A stretch of 64,000 nt of DNA from Ignelater luminosus (Eukaryota; Arthropoda; Insecta; Coleoptera; Elateridae): contig VTPC01090608.1 of the NCBI GenBank assembly GCA_011009095.1, positions 20,607 to 84,606 on the forward strand. The letters run 5' to 3'. Shown piece after piece: positions 56,501 to 64,000 of this stretch. Position 1 is the first letter of the stretch, and every line of letters begins with the position of its first letter. Below the pieces are notes generated by a model. It ran no database searches, had not been told where the DNA came from, and was given only the letters and a program-made list of their open reading frames with translations. The translations under genes and the position numbers were made by a program.

Positions 56501-58690
56501 TTCACTTTCAATAATATACTATACGGTCACAATCTCATTTAACAAACTTGAAATCTCGAATTATCCGATGTCTCTGAATACATAAAAACTTTATTTTCAA
56601 ATTTAAACTTTTTCTTGTTTCACGTTATAATATAAATAAGATTCTTCTTCAAAAACTTATTATCTAAAGGAAAGATTTTCCGGGAAGATTCCAAAATTTA
56701 TCTCAAATGCTCGAAACAGCTTTTATATGTATCATTGTGCACCAGTCACTGAAGTCACATCGCTACGTTTCATCCTTTCTAGTGAAATTTGACCATGAAG
56801 AGAAGATATTTAAAATCTCAAAAATTCTATTTACATAAAATTTTAGCGAACGATTCCCAAGAAAAAGATTTCCCTGAGTTTCCGATAGGCCGAATTTTTC
56901 ACAGTTATTTTGGTAGTAATGAATTTCTAGATCGACCAACTATTGCCACTGGTGACACTAATTCCACCATGGAATAGCGTCAATCGGAATTAAAACAGGA
57001 TTTGAATTTCATTCACATTTAAATTTCACCACACTGCTACTTTCTTATTTCTTACAGGCTTTCCATACGGAGAAAATCTTGAAAGGGAAATGTTTGCGAC
57101 TTTAACACTCTACTGTTCATCCCTTAATTTCAATGTTACAACACGATCCGATTGTTCAGAGGTACGGTCTAGGTTGCACACGAAGCCATATTTGAGAAGG
57201 TATTCCAATTTGTATCAATATTCTGAAATTGATATCTTCTAGACCAGTTTTTCTTAATCTTTTTACCTCGACGTCTACTATTTGAGGATCTCCCATTTTA
57301 TGTTGGTTCGAGTAAGTAATACTTGCCCGTATGCTAATAATGTCTAAAATCTGCAACACAACAAACCAGCTTCAACAATAACCACAGTAAAAATCGATGA
57401 AATTGGGTAGTAATTAAAATATTAGGTTCGCATTTTTTTTAGTTGTTTTTAATTGCCCTTGGTTTCTCTCAGTCTGATACCATTTCCTTCAAAATCCTTG
57501 GTTTGCTGTCTAAAGTTATACAAAATCAGAATTTTGTGAAACTAACCTGCTGGGTTTGTTATAAAACTGATCAATAGAATACCACAACTTATAAACTAAA
57601 ATTAGCCTATTTTGCAAATTACATTGCAAACCTGTAATTCAAATCGTTTTCTGCAAATTGTATCTTTCTTATATTAGTTACCAGCTGAATGCAAATCGTC
57701 TTAGTTATAAATTTGTAATTTTAGACACAAAATAACATTGTCGTGTTACTCTACCATTTTATGCTCAAACTAGAACTCTACTCAAGCGTGCTGTAATGTC
57801 TTAAGTTGAGACTTAACTCAAAAACACTATTTTGTACTTATTTCATGCGTGTTCAGACTTAAAACAAGGAAGAAGGCGATCTTATAACCTGAAAAATCGC
57901 GATAATCCAAAGCGTGCTTGCTAAAGTCAAGCATAGATTCATTCAAGTACTGACTATAAATACAATTATTAGGATTGTTGGATACATACAAGCCACCTTG
58001 GTCAAAGTTTAAGAAACTGCGCCTTTTGATTTCTGAGGGCCCTCATGGTCCAAAAAACACAGCGCCCGTTTTGGTGCGCGGCGCTACTAAATGTTTAAAC
58101 AGCTCATCCCTACTGACTGACAGCTCTGGCAGCTAGTACAACTTACAACACCTTTAAGAAGCTTCTTCTGATTTAATACGTACTATATGGGAGCCGCGAG
58201 AAATCCATCCTCCTGGACAAAAGAATCAAATTGGGAATAAACAAATATTAGTTTATTTGCCGTCAAACTAAACTTATCAGTATTCTTAGTTTACCCGTCG
58301 ATGTCTAAGCCCGAGAAAGTGAAAATTAGTGAGACGCAAATTTCAAGATTCGATATAACATATATCCCCTGTAAAACATGATCTTTTTAAAAATGTGTGA
58401 GTCATTCCAATGTCAAATTAGACTGATCTGAATATTTCCAATTTTTTAGGTCACTTCAGCCAATTTATTAGTTTTTGGGCATGTTTCGGTTATTTTATTT
58501 TATTTATATTGAAGAAGGTATTATTTAAATCTTTGTGTCATACAACTGTCAGTCTTTTACCTAATACATGTAGCGGAATCTTTAAAAATTTGGGTTAATA
58601 CAAGGGTTATTGTAATCAAATGCCAATTATTAGGGTGACCAGACGTTGTTTTCCGTAATTAATTTTTATTTCTACACCGTTACATTAAAC
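53523..58690. other. AT-rich non-coding stretch, 5.2 kb
   Basis: No gene is recognised. A GC-richer spot at about 54520-54590 (CTGCCGCGAAGGCGGAGC) and another near 58040-58090 carry no clear motif. GTACCTACATGGT (55091) and its exact inverse (55201-55213) form a small inverted pair. The 62-codon frame at 56789-56977 has no recognisable domain. Confidence 0.5.
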
Positions 58691-58792
58691 AAAGAAAGAA
58701 AGAGAGAGAGAGAGAGAAAGAGACAGACAGATAGACAGAGAGAGAGGAGTGAGAGGAGAGAGGAGAGAGAAGAGAGAGAGAGAAAGAGAAGG
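58691..58792. repeat. GA-rich microsatellite
   Basis: About 100 bp of (GA)n, (GGA)n and GAAA variants, with short CAGA interruptions. Confidence 0.9.
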
Positions 58793-59605
58793 AATATTTA
58801 GCATTTTCTGGTTTACCAGGAAGATCGTCTCAAATAAAGCCTAACCGACCCAATAAACTCAGTTGGTCTGTAAGCCTGGATAGTCAGAAAAACTTGCACA
58901 GTACAAGCAATTTAAATGGTCCAAGGAGTCCGATCGGTCCAAAGAGCTCGCAAAGGTCAATAAAGACATTAAGATCTTGAAACCTAACTTAAAACTCAGA
59001 CTTGCGCGGGCCTTCTATATTTGTAGAATCTATTTCGTTTTCTTCTTTTTCCTTCTTTAAATTAGGCAAATGCCTATGTTTCTTCAACACTGAACTTCAA
59101 GGCCATCGGGCCATCTCTTTCTCGATCGGCCTATTGTTCTTCTTCTCTTCGGTGACTTATCTCTTGCAGTTCTCACCACTGTCTTCTGGCATTCTACTAA
59201 TGTGGCTGTTTCATTCTCTCTTTCTCCCTTTAATCCATTCATTTACTTCGTCTATCTTGCATGTATTCCTTATGTCTTCACTCGGTACTCTGTCTGTCTT
59301 TAATCAACTATTTTTCTCAATACCTTCATTTCCGTTGTTTCTAACATCCTTTGTGTTTTATTAGTTTCCGGCCTTGTTAACTACAGTCTTATATTTCCTT
59401 GTCTTCACTTCCGTTGTTAAGAATTTGTTTTTCTAAATCGTGTCCTTTAGACATTCTTCAATTTTGTTTGCTTTGTTTATTTGCTGCACTACTTCTTCTA
59501 TTTTCTCTCTACTGAATATTCATACTTCCAAGTAATCTGTTTCCATGACCTGCTCTATTATTTTGTTTTCTACTACTAGCTTGCATCTAACTTGATCCTT
59601 AGAAA

Positions 59606-59809
59606 TTACGATGGTTTTAGTCTTTTCGGTGGCAATATCATATTAAACTTTGTTGCTATAGTGTGGAATTTCTGTAGTGATCTTTGCAGATCATCTTCAT
59701 TATTCGCCATTATTATTGCGTCGTCTGCGTAGCAAACTATCTGAATTTCCTTTTGTCCGATTCTGTACCTTCTTGTTCTTTTAACCTTTTTTATTATTTC
59801 ATACATCAA
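59606..59809 (-). pseudogene. LINE reverse transcriptase catalytic segment
   Basis: It contains RIGQKEIQIVCYADDAIIMA and NEDDLQRSLQKFHTIATKF, with an intact YADD box. It is truncated at both sides by frame breaks. Confidence 0.8.
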
Positions 59810-59844
59810 TATTAAATAATAGGGAGCTCAAGGAGTCTCCTTGT

Positions 59845-60030
59845 CTAATACGGGTTTAGTTTAGTCTTTTTCTCTATTCTTTTGCAAGTATTTTTGTTGT
59901 TAATTAGTTTAAGTACCGTGCTTAATAAATTGATTCCTCGGTAGTTATTTGGATCTTTACGGTCTGCTTTCTTGAACATCATTAGCATGACTCCCATTCT
60001 CCATTTATTTGGTATTCTATTAGTTCGCAC
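59845..60030 (-). pseudogene. LINE reverse transcriptase N-terminal segment
   Basis: It reads RIPNKWRMGVMLMMFKKADR then KDPNNYRGINLLSTVLKLIN, the P--W------p--KKgd--d--NYRGI-LL box of LINE RTs. The next RT blocks before YADD (QxGFR, RQGD) are missing, so about 100 or more codons are deleted. Confidence 0.8.
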
Positions 60031-60320
60031 TATTTTCTAAATTAGGACTTTAAGTTGTTTAATAATACTTTCTTTTTCATATTCGAGGAGTTCGTTTGTT
60101 ATTTTATCCTGTCTTGGAGACTTTCTGTTTTTTAGCTTTCCTAGATTCTCCTCAACGTCTTTTATCGTTATAGTAGTTTCTTCATTCGATACTATATCTG
60201 GCGTTCCGGAAATGGATGGTTACCTTCTTTGTTGAAAAGTTTTGTCAAGTATTTAATCCCATTCTTTCTTGTCAATATGCAGGAATTCTATTATTTCTTT
60301 CATTTCACTCCTCTGTTGCC

Positions 60321-61100
60321 TTATAAATCTCCAAATCTGTTTTTTAATTTTTCCTGGTGTCGCTTGTGATGTCTTATTCTTCTCCTCAGATTCTTGTCTA
60401 AATCTAAATTTACCCTGTACCAGATGGTGATCACTACCTGTGATATCAAACTTCTTACCTCTACTACTTGTTTCGGGTGGATTAAGCTGTTTGTTACTAT
60501 ATAGTCGATCATTGATCGTTGACCCTTCATGTTTGCAAATGTATATTTGTACTGTGGTTTATGGCCAAAAAAGGTATTGTTTATTCTTAATTCATTTGAG
60601 GTGCAGTATTCAATCATTAGTTCGCCATTTTCATTTATGTTTTCGTTAAATTTTTGTCTGACTGCTATTACAACATCTTGATCGATTTGGGCATTAAAAT
60701 CTCCCAATAAAAACATTAACTCATCTCTTGGAATCTTGTTAGTAATATCCTGCAGTTGGTTATAGAACTTTTGTCTTTGATCCTGCGGTTTGTTATTTTT
60801 ACCAGTTATAGTTACCAGTTTTCTCAACTATCTTCATTTTGATCCTGACGCATCTCTGCGAGATATAGTCGCATTTTTCAATCTTACTTTTGAACTCTTT
60901 TTTGATCATTATGGTTACTCCTTATTTTTCATTTTCATCCTTCCCTACTCTGCTATACACTAGGATATAACTCTCTACTACAGATTGACCTTCTCTTTTC
61001 TTCCTAGTTTCTTGAATTACACACATATCAATGTTTTTTTCCCTTAGTTACATTTTAATCTCTTGATCTCTTTTATTTAATGACTTGGTGTTACAGGTTG
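60321..61100 (-). pseudogene. LINE endonuclease domain
   Basis: The upstream part (61100-60830) reads in broken frames NIDMCVIQETRKKREGQSVV (catalytic Glu in QET) and YILVYSRVGKDEN. The open part (60827-60321) reads LMFLLGDFNAQIDQDVVIAV (GDFN box) and YKYTFANMKGQRSMIDYIVT then VEVRSLISQVV. The final SDH box is degraded to SQV, in keeping with inactivity. Confidence 0.8.
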
Positions 61101-61130
61101 CAATTCTGATTATATTCGAGAAACGATTTG

Positions 61131-64000
61131 AATGCACAAAATCTGTTTCTGTTAACGTTTCACAATTATTAAAATGCACACGAACCCGGTCTACAAAGTT
61201 GATTCCTAGAGTAGCTTGATGTTAGTCTATTTTAACTAATTGGGCAAGAGGTAATTAGGAACTGATATTAATAACGTAAAAACAAGCCCAAGATGATGTA
61301 AGTTTTAGGTTTAGGTATTTCCCTAATATACTACTCCTTGCATAGAAGACTAACACCAAAAACTTAGTAAGTCTTAAAAATAAAAACGATCAAAACAAGT
61401 TTTGGCGATTTTGAAATTTCTTGAGTTTTCTGTTCAAAATAATGTCGAATGAATTTCTAGCAGATTTTCGTATTTTACAAGCTTACTTGCTTTAAAATCA
61501 TAGATCTACCAACGAGTGAATGCCAAATTAGGTAGTTTTAGAGGAGCATTCAGATCAATTAAATTTTAAGGTCAAAGATGTTCCAAAACCTTCGACAGAA
61601 GAAATCGCGGGATCTTGTTTAAACATCACTCTAGGTTTGGATCTTTCTTTCTTTCTATGATTACCAAAGCCCGACTCTGAAAGTTTACACTAAATTTCTA
61701 TTGCATGTAGTGCCATAGTCTGAGCTCTATTCCTCTCTCTAGATGGTTTTAATTGCTGCGATTCTTTAAACAGTTGCTTGAAATTTTGCATTTTTATGTA
61801 ATTTGGGGAAAGATGGCAAAAGGATGGTATTAGAATTGAATTAACTTCTAACAGAATTCTATAAGGGCAAAACGCCCAAAGTTTTGGCCTTATCATAATT
61901 TCCAGAACCTGGTGCGTTTTGATTTCGATGTCAAATGCATTTTAAAACGGCTAAAAACCAATAAACGTTTTTGCAATATTATGGTGAAAAACCTGTGAAC
62001 TTCCAAAATTAAAAATTTATCAAAGCTTTGAGTCGCCATCCCGTATTTCAGTAAACGAAACTTGGGAAGTTTTCTACAGTCTAGATTTAGAAGACTACAG
62101 TTCACTCAGAAACTTAATAACTTTCAGAATTTCTAGCAGCCTAGTTATTTGTCAGTTACAATAAATCTTTTTTCGGAAATCAGTCTAATTTCATTTTCGA
62201 CCTTTTGTGAAATTAAAGATAAAGAAAAGTCATCTAGTAAAAATCAGTTTTAAATTTCCGCATTTTTCTGTTTGGCCTTCACGTATTAATATTTTATGGT
62301 TACTTTTATGGCTATTAATATCTTATATTTATTTATGGTTTTTTAATATCCTGATCTTAAACAAATAAATTTGCCTATTAGACAGTTCTTAATAGTGCAG
62401 TTACGGTATTTATTTCTACTTATGTTTTGATAGCAGCTACACTTTTATACAAAGTATAGGTTTTATTATTCATTTATAGTACATTAAGAGATGTATAGCA
62501 AAACAATAAAAACACAAACTTCATTGTGCTAGTTGATTATAAGTAGGTGTATTGAACTTTTTTGGTAGCATAAACTCTGATAAGGTATCATATTTAGAAG
62601 ATAATGAGGAAGTGAAAACTAAAGTTTGTAACCATAAATCTTTACAGCTTTTTTTATCTCGGATTTTTTGTGTACAGCCTTAAATCGTAAATAATTAAAA
62701 ATAACATTGTTTTGAAACGTAGTAGAAAATGGGCGAGTCTTTATTTGTGTAAAACTTCTCGAGCGTTCCTTGTATCTAACATTTAATAATGTTTTAATAT
62801 CTAATAATAAAATGAAAAATATTTTTCCTTTTAATTTATGCAAAATGAAAGGAAATGTCTTTATCAATAATGAAAAAATACAACTAGTTGTAAACAGCTC
62901 ATGCCTATACATACTGTAATATTAGCGTTTTATCGACTATATTAAATATCAATATTAAATTAAAGAAAGGCAACCTTTTAGATTTGATCTTCATATTGAG
63001 AAAATGTAGGTTGGGATAATATCAAATGCTAGACGTTTTGAAATGCATTCTTGCATTTTACATCATTGGGCTTGGTTTTATTCAGAAATTCTTTTGTTGT
63101 TGCATCCTTTGTCTTTAAAATAATTTAGTTTTCCAGATATTATTGCATATTTATGAATTTTAATATAATCTTATTTCCTGGCGGCAGTGTTAAGAAAATC
63201 ATGATGATGATATTTGAAAGTATTTTTTTCCTTTAGATTTACTTTATATTACAATCATGAGAAATTTGGGGTTAGCAGTTTTTGAATATGTAAAAGGACT
63301 AGGTCTGTGTAAAATATTTAAGAAGGGTTCGTTCACCGAACTCAGTTTCTAAGTTCTAAAATGTTGAATCCCAGAATGATTATTAATATAAGACTTTTCT
63401 CGTTCTGTATGAAATTTAACATTTTATTTTTGTACGTGGTGAAAAATATGCGCAAAAGAATTTTCTTTGTTGTTTTATATTTTGTAGGGATGTTGCTGCG
63501 TTTTTTTATTATTTGATTATATTTTTCTTTGTAAATATACTGTTGTACAGTACAATTTGCTTTGCTTTGTTAATCCATAGTGAATATGATCCAAGCTGTG
63601 GTCAAAACAAGATAGTTCTTAAACTTGTTTAATATATGTATACGTCATACCTTGTAGCTCTTGTTTTATTTAAAATCCATGAATAAATGATGTTTTTTTG
63701 GGATTAATTTTGAAAGTTTTGCCATTTATAATTTATATGCCTTCTTTGCCTTAATACTTTGTTTTCATACACCCAATAAAATAAATAATAAACAATAAGC
63801 ATACGAATAAGCCAAATTACTTGAAATGTTTTAGAAAAACAGTTACCTATGTAAACGGCAATCAAAGCTATACTAATTAAGAATAATAAAATAATTAACC
63901 TATAGCAACATCGACTATACATGTTGTTGTAACGTTACAAACAAAAATCTTCTAACAGGCAAGATATCAAGTCTTTGGAGGGGGATAACACGCAAGAGAA
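61131..64000. other. AT-rich non-coding stretch to the window end
   Basis: I see no gene, no inverted-end element and no tandem repeat. The - strand frames at 61690-62105, 62619-62912 and 63704-63922 lack domains and have chance-like composition. Confidence 0.45.

Larger units (their letters stand above)
59030..61130 (-). mobile_element. Degenerate LINE, - strand
   Basis: Reading from 61130 down, the order is endonuclease N-terminal blocks, endonuclease C-terminal half (60827-60321), a shortened RT N-terminal part (60030-59845), the catalytic RT box (59809-59606), and a C-terminal RRRTIGRSRKRWPDGLEV motif near 59130-59075 (the usual RxRRxW ending). It resembles the LINE at 43-46 kb in motif wording (EIQIVCYADDAII against KIICYADYAVII), so the two may be related families. 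Many frameshifts and deletions make it dead. Confidence 0.8.

Noticed and set aside
56789..56977. 62-codon frame with a good ATG context
   Set aside because: It has somewhat protein-like composition but no partner exon, domain or promoter was found, so it was not listed as a gene.
58800..59020. Possible third copy of the 25-kb GC-rich repeat (CAGACTTGCGCGGGCC)
   Set aside because: Only one short word is shared and the rest does not align by eye.

Overview
The window is AT-rich eukaryotic DNA from an insect, possibly a beetle (the order is a guess). Its one clear host gene is an orthologue of the insect zinc-finger gene crooked legs (crol). It has short insect-type introns of 55-57 nt and one 8.9 kb intron. 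The other recognisable coding sequence belongs to transposable elements of Tc1/mariner, hAT, P/THAP9-like, pogo/Tigger-like, non-LTR (LINE) and LTR types, plus many palindromic MITEs. There are no bacterial-style operons, no CRISPR array and no rRNA genes.

Region 1 (1-12.7 kb): a palindromic MITE, then four coding exons of crol on the + strand (565-765, 823-2227, 11159-12049, 12105-12625). Joined, they give a 5'-incomplete frame of 1005 codons with 18 C2H2 fingers. The long intron (2228-11158) has collected a structurally intact mariner with perfect 31-bp ends and a full-length ORF, a palindrome nested in a palindrome, a dead Tc1-like copy, and two inverted tRNA-like segments.

Region 2 (12.7-31 kb): no host gene recognised. 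It holds several MITEs, a frameshifted hAT fragment, a 10-base assembly gap inside one MITE, a tandem repeat of about 160 bp, a CpG-rich segment with a GC-rich degenerate repeat, and a P-element/THAP9-like pseudogene on the - strand.

Region 3 (31-37.3 kb): a three-level nest. A - strand LINE with a 15-bp target duplication contains a 3.7 kb hAT element with an 8-bp duplication, and that contains a 240-bp hAT-type MITE with its own 8-bp duplication.

Region 4 (40-53.5 kb): a row of dead elements. In order: a tRNA-like sequence, a Tc1/mariner relic with long inverted ends, the 3' end of a pogo-like transposase gene with a probable GC-AG intron, a + strand LINE, a hAT C-terminal fragment, an internally deleted Ty3/gypsy-like LTR element (- strand), and a short LTR element (+ strand) with one long gag-like coiled-coil ORF and no pol.

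Region 5 (53.5-64 kb): mostly featureless AT-rich DNA with a GA microsatellite and one more decayed - strand LINE. Only the crol exons, the mariner transposase and perhaps the gag-like ORF look intact. Boundaries come from reading the sequence by eye. Family names rest on remembered motifs, not database searches.
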